Under the pieces are notes generated by a model. The model was not told the DNA's origin and searched no databases. It saw only the letters and a list, made by a program, of their open reading frames with translations. Shown in pieces: positions 1 through 8,083 of a DNA stretch of 64,000 nucleotides. Within the stretch, counting starts at the first letter, position 1, and each line of letters opens with the position of its first letter. The translations under genes and the position numbers were made by a program. The DNA lies in the NCBI RefSeq assembly GCF_036347055.1, contig NZ_CP108882.1:7428001-7492000 (forward strand), given 5' to 3'. The stretch is from Streptomyces sp. NBC_00820. Its GTDB lineage: Bacteria > Actinomycetota > Actinomycetes > Streptomycetales > Streptomycetaceae.

Positions 1-1
1 C

Positions 2-361
2 GCGCGGTACGCGGCCGACCTGGGCTGGGAGGTCTGGACGGACCGTGCGGGCAAACGGGTGCCGGTGAGCAGGCTCACCTCCGCGTCCGGTTCGGAGCAC
101 TGCGACTGGCAGTCGGCGCGCTTCCTCGATCTCGACGGCCGCGAGTACGCCCGTGACCCCGAGGGCGTACTCGGCCGTGACGGACTGCTCAGGGCGCCGT
201 ACCGCCGGCACGTCCGCATGCCGTCGGACGCCCGCGACACCGGCTACCACTACCGGGGGTGGCGTCTGTGGCTGACGGACGACCACGAGACGGCCTACGT
301 CCGCACGAGCGACGGCGTGGAGGCCTGGCCCCGCGTGAAGGCGGACGTCGGCTGCCGGTGA
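2..361 (+). CDS. hypothetical protein, C-terminal part (truncated by window edge)
   Basis: The reading frame is open from the first bases of the window to a TGA at 359-361, giving 119 visible residues. The start lies upstream of the window. The internal GTG at 59 is not preferred, because the codons before it (reading ARYAADLGWEVW) have the same GC-rich third positions as the rest. The visible part is soluble, rich in Trp, Tyr and Asp, with no membrane segment and no motif I recognise. The next gene converges on it 36 bases away. No function is proposed. Confidence 0.6.
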   Translation, partial: ARYAADLGWEVWTDRAGKRVPVSRLTSASGSEHCDWQSARFLDLDGREYARDPEGVLGRDGLLRAPYRRHVRMPSDARDTGYHYRGWRLWLTDDHETAYVRTSDGVEAWPRVKADVGCR

Positions 362-397
362 CAGGTGCCGGTCACCGGGGCGCTCTCCCGCCCGCCC

Positions 398-2032
398 TCA
401 CTCCCCAAGCGCCGCGTACACCCGCTCACCCTCCACGTAGGTGACCGCCACCCTCGTCTCCGAGATCGCCTCGGGCGGTCCGGCGAACGGGTCGCGGTCC
501 AGCACCACCAGATCGGCGAGCGCTCCGACGGCCACGCGCCCGCATTCGTCCAGACGGTTCACGTACGCCGACCCGGCCGTGTACGCCGTCAGGGCCTCCG
601 TGAGACTCAGGCGCTGGTGCGGCAGGAACACCGGTCGGGTGCCGCCCGGTTCGACGCGGTTGACGGCGACATGGATGCCGTGGAGCGGGTCGGGGCTGCT
701 CACCGGCCAGTCGCTGCCCGCCGCGAGCCGGGCGCCGGAGCGCAGCAGCGCCGCGAAGGGGTACTGCAGGGCGGCCCGTTCGGCCCCGAGGAAGGGGATC
801 GTCAGCTCGTCCATCTGCGGTTCGTGCGCGGCCCACAGCGGCTGGATGGTGGCGGTGGCGCCGAGCCCGGCGAAGCGCGGCACGTCCCGCGGGTGGACGA
901 CCTGGAGATGCGCCAGGTGCGGCCGGGTGTCGCTCGGCCCGTTGGCCGTCCGGGCCGCTTCGACGGCGTCCAGCGCGTCGCGTACGGCGCGGTCGCCCAG
1001 CGCGTGGAAGTGGCACTGGAAGCCAAGGGCATCCAACTCCGTGACGTAGTGGGGAAGTCGGGCCGGATCGATGAAGCTCTTGCCGCGATTGGCGGTGACG
1101 TGGCCGCACTTGTCCAGGTAGGGGTCGAGCAGCGCGGCGGTGTGGTTCTCGGCGACCCCGTCCAGCATCAGCTTCACGGTGTCCGCGTGGAGCCGCCCGC
1201 ACCTCAACGCGGCCCGCCTCTCGGTGAGTTCGGGGATCTGTTCGGCGCCGCGCGTCCGGTCCCACCACAGCGCCCCGGACACGCGCGCGGTGAGTGAACC
1301 GTCCCGGGCGGCGGTGCGGTACGCCTCGGCCGGATCGGCCATGCCGGCGAAGTCGCCGACCAGCGCGTCCTGCCACGCGGTGATGCCGAGCGCGTGCAGA
1401 TGCCGCTGGGCGTGCAGGAGCGCCGCGAGCCGGTCGGCCGCGGTGGCGGGCGGGACGAGCCGGCCGACCAGCCGCATCGCACCCTCCTGCAGCGTGCCGC
1501 CCGGCTCGCCCGAGGAGTTCCGCTCGATCCGCCCGTCGGCCGGGTCCGGTGTGTCGCGGTCGACGCCGGCCAGCTCCAGCGCGCGGCTGTTCACCCAGGC
1601 GCCGTGATGGTCCCGGTTCGGCAGGTACACGGGCCGGTCCGGCACGATCGCGTCCAGCAGCTCCTTCGTCGGCGTACCCCCCTCGAACGCCTCCATCGAC
1701 CACCCGCCGCCGAGGATCCACTCCCGCCCCGGATGGGCCTCGGCGTACGCGCGCACGGCGGCCACGCTCGCCTCGGCCGTCGTCGCCCCGGTCAGATCGC
1801 ACCGGAGCGCCTCCAGGCCGGCGGAGACCGGATGGACATGCGCGTCCTGGAAGCCCGGCATCAGCAGCCGCCCCGCGAGATCCACCACCTCCGTGCGCGG
1901 CCCGGCCAGTTCGCGCAGCCCGTCGTCGTCCCCGACGGCGGTGACGCGACCCCCGGTGACGGCGACAGCGGTCGCCGTACGACCCCCGGGGGTGAGGACG
2001 GGGCCACCTGTGAAGAGCAGATCAGCGTGCAT
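398..2032 (-). CDS. amidohydrolase family 3 metal-dependent hydrolase (YtcJ-like)
   Basis: This 544-residue protein has the layout of amidohydrolase family 3 (YtcJ/NfdA-like): an N-terminal beta-sandwich, a metal-binding HxH in DAHVHP (His65 and His67), a later conserved His in FHALGDRAV, and the C-terminal Asp segment GSDWPVSSPDP. Such enzymes hydrolyse amide or related C-N bonds. The substrate cannot be read from sequence. There is no signal peptide, so it should be cytoplasmic. The ATG at 2032 is preceded by GGAAAG at a good distance. A perfect 15-base palindrome lies about 90 bases upstream and may be its operator. It is convergent with the partial gene at the window start. Confidence 0.9.
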   Translation of the reverse strand: MHADLLFTGGPVLTPGGRTATAVAVTGGRVTAVGDDDGLRELAGPRTEVVDLAGRLLMPGFQDAHVHPVSAGLEALRCDLTGATTAEASVAAVRAYAEAHPGREWILGGGWSMEAFEGGTPTKELLDAIVPDRPVYLPNRDHHGAWVNSRALELAGVDRDTPDPADGRIERNSSGEPGGTLQEGAMRLVGRLVPPATAADRLAALLHAQRHLHALGITAWQDALVGDFAGMADPAEAYRTAARDGSLTARVSGALWWDRTRGAEQIPELTERRAALRCGRLHADTVKLMLDGVAENHTAALLDPYLDKCGHVTANRGKSFIDPARLPHYVTELDALGFQCHFHALGDRAVRDALDAVEAARTANGPSDTRPHLAHLQVVHPRDVPRFAGLGATATIQPLWAAHEPQMDELTIPFLGAERAALQYPFAALLRSGARLAAGSDWPVSSPDPLHGIHVAVNRVEPGGTRPVFLPHQRLSLTEALTAYTAGSAYVNRLDECGRVAVGALADLVVLDRDPFAGPPEAISETRVAVTYVEGERVYAALGE

Positions 2033-2122
2033 GAAGTCTTTCCGGACAGGGCGGTCGGCAGTGATCGGAACCCGCCGGGAAGGGACGCCGGACCCCGATG
2101 AAACCTTCCATGTGCCCTACAG

Positions 2123-2137
2123 GTCAACGGCGTTGAC
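2123..2137. promoter_or_regulatory. perfect palindrome, putative repressor operator
   Basis: GTCAACGGCGTTGAC is a perfect 7+1+7 palindrome 91 bases upstream of the amidohydrolase start. On the minus strand its second half contains TTGACC, usable as a -35 element, so a bound dimer would block the promoter. Size and symmetry fit a TetR- or GntR-type operator. No regulator gene is adjacent, so the cognate protein is unknown. Confidence 0.4.
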
Positions 2138-2276
2138 ATAAGGCGCGCGCGGCGCGGGGACGTGAGTGAACGGGCGCGCTGCCTCAGCCGTGCCCACTCT
2201 CACGCCTCGCCCTCTCAGCCGCGCCCGCGCTCCCGCCCCGCCCTCTCAGCCGCGCTCGCTCTCCCGCCCCGCCCCC

Positions 2277-2567
2277 TCAGTCGCGCCCGCCCGTCCGCCC
2301 GCGCCGGGACCGGGCGACGGCCCGTGCGCCGGTGCGGTCCACGGCCGTGCGCACCACCGCGAAGATGGCGCCCTGGACCGCCGACGCGAGCAGGATCTCG
2401 CCCCAGCCGCGGTCCGGGTCCAGGGCGTCGGGCGCGTGCTCCTCGTGCCGGATCGTCCGCCACACCTTGCGGTAGGCCAGTCCCGCCAGAGTCCCGCCCG
2501 CCCAGCTCAGCACGAAGCCGAGCGGCTGGTAGAGGAGAGGGAGCTTTTGCTGCTTGATCTTCGCCAT
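2277..2567 (-). CDS. DUF4235 family small membrane protein
   Basis: This 96-residue protein has the features of DUF4235: a Lys-rich start (MAKIKQQK), a hydrophobic segment with GGTLAGLAYRKVWR, a middle acidic stretch with PDRGWGEILLASAVQGAIFAVVRTAVDR, then a basic Arg/Gly-rich tail. Two membrane segments at about residues 14-30 and 58-75 are likely. Its role is unknown; the family is common in Streptomyces. The ATG at 2567 is preferred over the GTG at 2576 because AGGTG sits six bases before it, whereas the GTG has almost no spacer. A strong hairpin separates it from the gene upstream. Confidence 0.75.
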   Translation of the reverse strand: MAKIKQQKLPLLYQPLGFVLSWAGGTLAGLAYRKVWRTIRHEEHAPDALDPDRGWGEILLASAVQGAIFAVVRTAVDRTGARAVARSRRGRTGGRD

Positions 2568-2649
2568 GGGTGACACCTACCTCGCCGCCCGGCGCGCAAG
2601 CCGTCCGGCGTTCCGGTGCCACCCGTTCGCCCGCTCGCGGGCGCGAAAG

Positions 2650-2682
2650 GGCCCCGCCGCGACGGGGGAGCGCGGCGGGGCC
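2650..2682 (-). terminator. intrinsic terminator-like hairpin
   Basis: A perfect 12-bp GC stem (GGCCCCGCCGCG pairing with its complement) closes a 9-base loop between the deazaflavin-type oxidoreductase and the DUF4235 gene, both read leftward. There is no T-run, which is usual in Streptomyces. It probably ends the oxidoreductase transcript. Confidence 0.6.
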
Positions 2683-2810
2683 TGAGGCACGGGTGCCCGC
2701 CCCGGAAGGGGTTCATACGTCCGCAACGCAGATTTTTCTAAAAGGAACCGCTTCCCGGCCGGAATCAGCAGGGGTGCCGCCCCCGGTCCTCCCTCGGCCC
2801 GTGCCCCGGA

Positions 2811-3260
2811 TCAGCTCCCGTCCACCGGCTCCAGGACGAACACCGGGATCTCCCGGTCGGTCTTCTCCTGGTACTCGGCGTACGGCGGGAAGGCGGCCAC
2901 GGCCCGCTCCCACCAGTCGGCCTTCTCCTGGCCGGTCACCTCACGGGCCCGCATGTCCCGCCTGACCGTTCCGTCCTGCAGCTCGACGTGCGGATCGGCC
3001 TTGACGTTGAAGTACCAGACAGGATGCTTGGGGGCTCCGCCGAGCGAGGCGACCGCGGCGTACGTGCCGTCGTGCTCCACCCGCATCAGCGGTGTCTTGC
3101 GGATCTTCCCGCTCTGCGAGCCACGGGTGGTCAGCAGGATCACCGGCAGCCCCGTGTCCAGCAGCGTGGTCCCCTTCGTGCCGCCCGAGCTCTCGTACAG
3201 CTCGACCTGCTCGCGCACCCAGTCCGTCGGGCTGGGCTCGTACTCACCTTCAAGAGGCAT
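2811..3260 (-). CDS. deazaflavin (F420)-dependent nitroreductase family protein (DUF385/Ddn-like)
   Basis: This 149-residue protein matches the Ddn/DUF385 split-barrel family. Typical elements are an N-terminal amphipathic helix ([12 protein letters not shown]), [49 protein letters not shown], and a C-terminal segment with [20 protein letters not shown]. Relatives use coenzyme F420 to reduce quinones or nitro compounds in the cytoplasm or at the inner membrane face. The GxxSGKxRxTPL segment corresponds to the F420 phosphate-binding region. It stands alone between a hairpin and a long gap, so its physiological substrate is unknown. Confidence 0.85.
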   Translation of the reverse strand: MPLEGEYEPSPTDWVREQVELYESSGGTKGTTLLDTGLPVILLTTRGSQSGKIRKTPLMRVEHDGTYAAVASLGGAPKHPVWYFNVKADPHVELQDGTVRRDMRAREVTGQEKADWWERAVAAFPPYAEYQEKTDREIPVFVLEPVDGS

Positions 3261-3744
3261 GGGATCCGTCCCCTTCGTCGGTATCGCCGGTCGCTCCGGC
3301 GCAGTCCTGCGGCCTGCTCAACACCGCGGGCCGCCGCAATCATCCGTACCGCGGGCCGTCTCGGCCATGCGGGTGATCGTCCCGCGGATCGTCGCGAGCC
3401 GTCACACGCGGCCGGAGAGCGGGCCCGCGTAGCAGATCACCCGCACGGACGGGGCGAGTGATACTGGAAGGACCGAGACGTGGTACGCCCAGGATCTGGA
3501 ACCGGCCGCTCCGGCCGAGGCCGATCCAGCACGGCGGAACCGGCCGCCGGGTTCGGGCCGCCCGGTGGCCGCGCACGAGACGTCCGACGGAAGGAGCGCA
3601 CCGGCGCGGAACACGGCCGAAGGCGCGGAGCTCGCCGTACCCGGCGGCCGTGCCGGAACGGCGACGCGAAAGGGTGCCCGCGGCCCGCGTACTTCGGCCA
3701 GATCGTCCCGGATCACCGATCTGGCCGAACTTGCCGTCGCCGCC
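3261..3744. other. intergenic region without a convincing gene
   Basis: About 480 bases lie between two divergently read genes. Several reading frames are open on both strands, but none has Streptomyces codon bias together with a ribosome-binding site, and their translations are Arg/Pro/Ser-rich without domains. The region probably carries the promoters of the DUF385 gene and the P450 operon. Confidence 0.5.
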
Positions 3745-3763
3745 TAGATGCCCCGGGCATCTA
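3745..3763. promoter_or_regulatory. perfect 19-base palindrome upstream of the P450 operon
   Basis: TAGATGCCCCGGGCATCTA is a perfect 9+1+9 palindrome 44 bases before the P450 start codon. Its ATCTA/TAGAT ends are AT-rich for this genome, and a TTGCCG at 3731 could be a -35 box partly overlapped by it. It looks like a dimeric repressor operator (MarR, GntR or TetR type). No regulator gene lies beside it. Confidence 0.5.
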
Positions 3764-3807
3764 ATGAAGATCGGCACGACGCACTTCTTCGTCTGCGAGG
3801 TCTATCC

Positions 3808-5037
3808 ATGACGGAACTGACGGACACCACCGGACCGGCGACCCCGGCCGAACCCGTCGCATTCCCCCAGGACCGCACTTGCCCCTACGACCCGCCCACC
3901 GGATACGACCCGGTGCGCGACGGACGGCCCCTGTCCCGGGTCACCCTCTTCGACGGGCGTGAGGCGTGGCTGGTCACCGCGCACGCCACGGCCCGCGCGC
4001 TGCTCGTCGACCCCCGCCTGTCCACCGACCGGTGCCGCCCCGACTTCCCGGCGCCCACGGCCCGCTTCGCGGCCGTCCGCGACCGCCGGGTGGCCCTGCT
4101 CGGCGTCGACGACCCCGAGCACCGCACACAGCGCCGGATGATGGTCCCGTCGTTCACGCTCAGGCGGGCGACCGAACTGCGGCCACAGATCCAGCGGACC
4201 GTCGACGCGCTGCTGGACGCGATGATCGAGAAGGGACCGCCGGCCGACCTGGTCTCCGCCTTCGCGCTGCCCGTGCCCTCGATGGTCATCTGCCATCTGC
4301 TCGGGGTGCCGTACGCCGATCACGAGTTCTTCGAGGCGCAGTCCCGCAAGCTGCTGCGCGGCCCGGAGGCGGCCGACACCCTGGAGGCGCGCGCCCGGCT
4401 GGAGGCCTACCTCGGCGATCTCATCGACGAGAAGGCCGCGGCGCCCGAGCCCGGCACCGGCGTCCTGGACGATCTCGTCCACAACCAGCTGCGCGACGGC
4501 ACCGTGGACCGTGCCGAAGTGATCTCGCTGGCCGTCATCCTGCTGGTCGCCGGCCACGAGACGACCGCCAACATGATCTCCCTCGGCACCTTCACCCTGC
4601 TCCAGCACCCCGAACGGCTGGCCGAGCTGCGCGCCGACGCGGCGCTGCTGCCCTCCGCCGTCGAGGAGCTGATGCGCATGCTGTCGATCGCCGACGGGCT
4701 GCTGCGCGTCGCCCTGGAGGACATCGAGGTCGACGGCACCACGATCCGGGCCGGCGAGGGCGTACTCTTCGCGACCTCGGTGATCAACCGCGACGCGTCC
4801 GTGTACGACGATCCCGACGCCCTGGACTGGCACCGCCCCGCCCGCCATCACGTCGCCTTCGGCTTCGGCATCCACCAGTGCCTGGGGCAGAACCTGGCGC
4901 GCACGGAACTGGAGATCGCGCTCGGCAGCCTCTTCGCCCGTCTGCCGGACCTCCGGCTGGCGGCGCCGCCGCAGGAGATCCCCTTCAAACCCGGCGACAC
5001 GATCCAGGGGATGCTGGAACTCCCCGTGACTTGGTAA
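3808..5037 (+). CDS. cytochrome P450 (CYP105-like)
   Basis: This 409-residue P450 has the oxygen-activation motif AGHETT (residues 248-253, I helix), an ExxR in EELMR, and the heme loop FGFGIHQCLGQ with the axial thiolate at Cys358. Overall sequence and the linked ferredoxin resemble the CYP105 family, which hydroxylates xenobiotics and secondary metabolites. The start chosen is the ATG at 3808, preceded by GAGG seven bases upstream. The in-frame ATG at 3748 lies inside the palindrome and is unlikely. The gene is 12 bases upstream of its ferredoxin, so both are one operon. The substrate is unknown. Confidence 0.92.
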   Translation: MTELTDTTGPATPAEPVAFPQDRTCPYDPPTGYDPVRDGRPLSRVTLFDGREAWLVTAHATARALLVDPRLSTDRCRPDFPAPTARFAAVRDRRVALLGVDDPEHRTQRRMMVPSFTLRRATELRPQIQRTVDALLDAMIEKGPPADLVSAFALPVPSMVICHLLGVPYADHEFFEAQSRKLLRGPEAADTLEARARLEAYLGDLIDEKAAAPEPGTGVLDDLVHNQLRDGTVDRAEVISLAVILLVAGHETTANMISLGTFTLLQHPERLAELRADAALLPSAVEELMRMLSIADGLLRVALEDIEVDGTTIRAGEGVLFATSVINRDASVYDDPDALDWHRPARHHVAFGFGIHQCLGQNLARTELEIALGSLFARLPDLRLAAPPQEIPFKPGDTIQGMLELPVTW

Positions 5038-5049
5038 GAGGCTCTGCCC

Positions 5050-5244
5050 ATGCATATCGACATCGACAAGGAACGCTGCATCGGCGCGGGCCAGTGCGCG
5101 CTGACCGCGCCCGGCGTGTTCACCCAGGACGACGACGGCTACAGCACGGTGCTTCCCGGCCGTGAGGACGGCGCCGGCGAACCCCTGGCGCGGGAGGCGG
5201 CCCGCGCCTGCCCGGTGGGCGCCATCAGCGTCACGGACGGCTGA
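5050..5244 (+). CDS. [3Fe-4S] ferredoxin, partner of the P450
   Basis: This 64-residue ferredoxin has the three-cysteine pattern of P450-linked actinobacterial [3Fe-4S] ferredoxins: Cys10, Cys16 (CIGAGQC, with Ala-Gly instead of a middle Cys) and Cys54 in ACPVGAI. It should deliver electrons from a ferredoxin reductase, not encoded nearby, to the P450 just upstream. It is translated from an ATG after AGAGG and is cytoplasmic. Confidence 0.92.
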   Translation: MHIDIDKERCIGAGQCALTAPGVFTQDDDGYSTVLPGREDGAGEPLAREAARACPVGAISVTDG

Positions 5245-5263
5245 GCCCCGGAGCACCGGGTGC

Positions 5264-5279
5264 GCCGGGTGCACCCGGC
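5264..5279 (+). terminator. GC palindrome after the ferredoxin gene
   Basis: GCCGGGTGCACCCGGC, 19 bases after the ferredoxin stop, can fold into a short GC hairpin and may end the P450-ferredoxin transcript. It lies within a patch of related CCGGGTGC-like words, so termination is only one reading. Confidence 0.4.
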
Positions 5280-5386
5280 GAGGGCGGCGGATCCGGTGCG
5301 CCCGAGCGCCCCACGCACTCGGCGGGTCCGGTGTGCCCGGAGAGCCCGGTGCGGGCCGGCCGCCGTGCCGTCAGTAGGGTTCCCGG

Positions 5387-5920
5387 ATGACCGAACACGC
5401 CGGGAACCCCTTCCTGTACGTCGTCGTCTGCGCGGCCGGGATCGCCGACGGCGTCGGCACCCTGATCACGGCCGCCCAGGAGCGGAACTGGGAGGTCGGC
5501 GTCATCGCCACCCCGGTCGCGATGGGCGGCTTCTTCGACACCGCCGCCGTCGAGGCGCGCACCGGCCGCCCGATCCGGTCCGCCTGGCGCTCGCCGGCGG
5601 ACCCGCGCCCGTTCCCGCCGCCGGACGCCGTGGTCGTGGCGCCCGCCACCTTCAACACGCTCAACAAGTGGGCGGCCGGGACCGCCGACACGCTCGCCCT
5701 CGCCACCCTGTGCGAGGCGCCCGGCCTGGGCGTGCCGGTCGCGGCGCTGCCCTGTGTGAGCGGCGCGCTGGCCGCCCACCCCGCCTACCAGGACAGTCTG
5801 ACCCGGCTGCGCGGCATGGGCGTCCGCATCGGCGACCCGTACCCGGGCCCGCCCCGGGAGGACGGCGCCCGCCCCCGGTTCCCCTGGGAGCGGGCCCTCG
5901 ATCTCCTGGAACGGCCCTGA
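5387..5920 (+). CDS. flavoprotein (PPC decarboxylase-like fold)
   Basis: This 177-residue protein resembles the flavoprotein family that includes phosphopantothenoylcysteine decarboxylase and EpiD. Seen are an N-terminal Rossmann-type strand-loop (LYVVVCAAGIADGVGTLI), a middle VVVAPATFNTLNKWAAGTADTLAL segment matching the FMN-binding PATANTxxKxAxGxADNL signature, and a later PV.ALPC. It probably binds FMN. There is no companion peptide or coenzyme-A gene, so its substrate cannot be named. It converges with the following glycosyltransferase gene 12 bases away. Confidence 0.8.
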   Translation: MTEHAGNPFLYVVVCAAGIADGVGTLITAAQERNWEVGVIATPVAMGGFFDTAAVEARTGRPIRSAWRSPADPRPFPPPDAVVVAPATFNTLNKWAAGTADTLALATLCEAPGLGVPVAALPCVSGALAAHPAYQDSLTRLRGMGVRIGDPYPGPPREDGARPRFPWERALDLLERP

Positions 5921-5932
5921 CGGCAGGCCGCG

Positions 5933-7927
5933 TCAGCCCAGGCGCTGGGTCAGCGCCTTGACGAGGTCGGTCCTGGACACCTGCAGGGCGGGCTTCCCGT
6001 CCTTGCCGGGAGCCGGCTTCGCGTACCAGGGCAGTCCGAGTCGGCGCCACTTCGCCGCCGGAAGCGCGGAGAGGGACGGCAGGGGGCAGCGCCAGGGCCC
6101 GAGGTGGAGGTGTCCGCTCCACAGACCTGCGGCCAGGTCGGTGACGGGGACACGCACGGTGAAGCGTCCGTCCTTGTCCGGCGCGGTGAGCGGCCGGTAC
6201 GTACGGGTGGCGCCCTTGTCGTTGGACAGGGTGATCCCGAGCTCGGCCGCGGGGTACTCGGCCAGGGTGCAGCGCGCGGTGAACTCCAGCTCGGTGGGCG
6301 CGTCGGCGGCCCAGCGGACCTTCTTGCCGAAGCTCAGCCCGGACGCCACCCGGTGCTTCTTCTCACCGAGGTCGAGCGTGAAGTTGCCGTACGGCTTGGT
6401 GGCGTAGAGGGTGACGGCGCGCAGGCCCTTGCCGGTGGTGAGCACCTGCGTCTCGGGCTCGCCGGAGACGTCGGCGGCGCGCTTGCTGCCGATCCGGACC
6501 TCCTTGGACAGGCCCTGGGCGCCGACGGCGAGGGAGATGTCCCAGAGTCCGTCGCCGAGCGGCTTTCCGCCGGCCGCCGTGGTGATGTCGACGACGGCCT
6601 CGAAACCGGCGAGGTCGTAGGCGAACCGCCCGTCGTCCTCCGTGGCTCCGAGTCCGGGCGTGGCGGTGTGCGTGACCGGCAGGCGGTACTCGGTCTTGCT
6701 GTCGCGCTCGCGCAGGACGAGTTCGGTGCCGACGTCCTCGGTCTCCACCCGGTGGAGGTAGGCGTGGCCGGCCAAGTGCAGCTCGGTGCCGAGGAGTTCG
6801 GCCCGGGTGACCTGGTGGCGCAGGCCGAGCTGATCGGTGACGTCGTAGCAGGAGTCGGGGATCGCGAGGGACTCGTCGCGCAGGTAGGGGTAACGGGCGT
6901 ACGCGCGGCCCCCGTCGACGAGGAGGGGGGTGGCCGCCTTGGTCCGGGCCAGTTCCCTCTCGAACTCGATGAGGCCCAGCACCTCGTCGAGCAGGCGGTG
7001 GCGCACCAGGTGCAGCCGGAGCCGCGCCATGGCCGAGAGCTGCTCGGGCAGTTCCTCGTGCCAGAGCGGTTCGATGACCTCGGCGAGCCGGTCGAGCGTC
7101 TTCTCCTGGGTCTCGCGGCCCTCGTAGGAGAGGTGGTTGAGGATGTGCTGCATCTCCACCGTGAGGTGACGGTGGGCCAGGTGGTCGCGGCCGGGGCCGG
7201 GCGGCACGTTGTCCAGGATCAGGTCGACCATGCGCGGCAGGAACCGCAGCCGGCGCTCCGAACCCTTCAGCCGCTGGGTGATGTTGCCCTCGTCCTCGCG
7301 CCGCACCCAGTACAGGCAGTCGTAGTCGGCGACCACGGAGATGCCGGACGCGTTCAGGTAGGCCGCGCCGACGAAGAGCTGGTCCTCGCCGATGGCCAGG
7401 TCCGTCGGGAAGCGCAGCTGCAGACGCTCCAGCAGGTCCCGGCGGAACAGCTTCATCGGGTTGAGCGTCCAGTACACGCGGGAGGCGAAGACGTCCGTGC
7501 GCGGCTGGTTGCGCTTGAACATCGACTTGGGCGCCCCGCGCCCGCCGACGCCCACCATCTTGCCCAGGACGACGTCGGTGCCGTTCTCCTCGGCCATCCG
7601 CACCATGCGTTCCAGGGCCTCGGGGCCGAGGTGGTCGTCGGAGTCCAGGAAGAAGACGAACTCCCCGGTGGCGTGGTCGAGTCCGGCGTTGCGAGGCGCG
7701 GACGGACCACCGGAGTTGGCCTGGTGGAAGACGCGCAGCAGCTTCGGGTGGAGGGCGGCCAGGCGCTCAAGCTCGGCCGGCGTGCCGTCGGTGGAACCGT
7801 CGTTGACGACGATGACCTCGAGGCGGTCCTGGCCGATGGTCTGCTCTGCGACGGAGGCGATGCAATTCGTCAAATAGGGCATCGCATTGTACGCGGCGAT
7901 AATCACGGACACAGTGGGGCCAGGCAT
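5933..7927 (-). CDS. family 2 glycosyltransferase, TarS/TarP-like (cell-wall polymer decoration)
   Basis: This 664-residue protein begins with a GT-A fold: SVIIAAYNAMPYL, VVNDGSTDGT (residues 41-50) and the metal/nucleotide motif LDSDDH (residues 94-99). The next part, with WTLNPMKLFRRDLL, GEDQLFVGAAYLNA and DYDCLYWVRREDEGNIT, is characteristic of the teichoic acid glycosyltransferases TarS and TarP. The C-terminal half looks like tandem beta-sandwich modules. It probably adds a sugar to a wall teichoic or related polymer at the cytoplasmic membrane face. The ATG at 7927 is chosen because GGAG lies nine bases upstream; the TTG at 7942 lacks a site. Confidence 0.85.
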   Translation of the reverse strand: MPGPTVSVIIAAYNAMPYLTNCIASVAEQTIGQDRLEVIVVNDGSTDGTPAELERLAALHPKLLRVFHQANSGGPSAPRNAGLDHATGEFVFFLDSDDHLGPEALERMVRMAEENGTDVVLGKMVGVGGRGAPKSMFKRNQPRTDVFASRVYWTLNPMKLFRRDLLERLQLRFPTDLAIGEDQLFVGAAYLNASGISVVADYDCLYWVRREDEGNITQRLKGSERRLRFLPRMVDLILDNVPPGPGRDHLAHRHLTVEMQHILNHLSYEGRETQEKTLDRLAEVIEPLWHEELPEQLSAMARLRLHLVRHRLLDEVLGLIEFERELARTKAATPLLVDGGRAYARYPYLRDESLAIPDSCYDVTDQLGLRHQVTRAELLGTELHLAGHAYLHRVETEDVGTELVLRERDSKTEYRLPVTHTATPGLGATEDDGRFAYDLAGFEAVVDITTAAGGKPLGDGLWDISLAVGAQGLSKEVRIGSKRAADVSGEPETQVLTTGKGLRAVTLYATKPYGNFTLDLGEKKHRVASGLSFGKKVRWAADAPTELEFTARCTLAEYPAAELGITLSNDKGATRTYRPLTAPDKDGRFTVRVPVTDLAAGLWSGHLHLGPWRCPLPSLSALPAAKWRRLGLPWYAKPAPGKDGKPALQVSRTDLVKALTQRLG

Positions 7928-8083
7928 GATCATGCGCTCCAAATACCGGACGACCCCGATCCATGGAGTGTTCGGATATCTCTCATGGAGGCTTCACGCG
8001 CCTGGGGCAAGCCTTCAAATTTTTGTGAACATATCATGTGCCACCTGTGTGTGGGAGTGGTCCCGTGAGGTGAAGAGCGCTGG

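Noticed and set aside
3402..3716. 104-codon minus-strand frame between the DUF385 gene and the P450
   Set aside because: It has no ribosome site, no domain and an Arg/Pro/Ser/Ala-rich translation; treated as non-coding.
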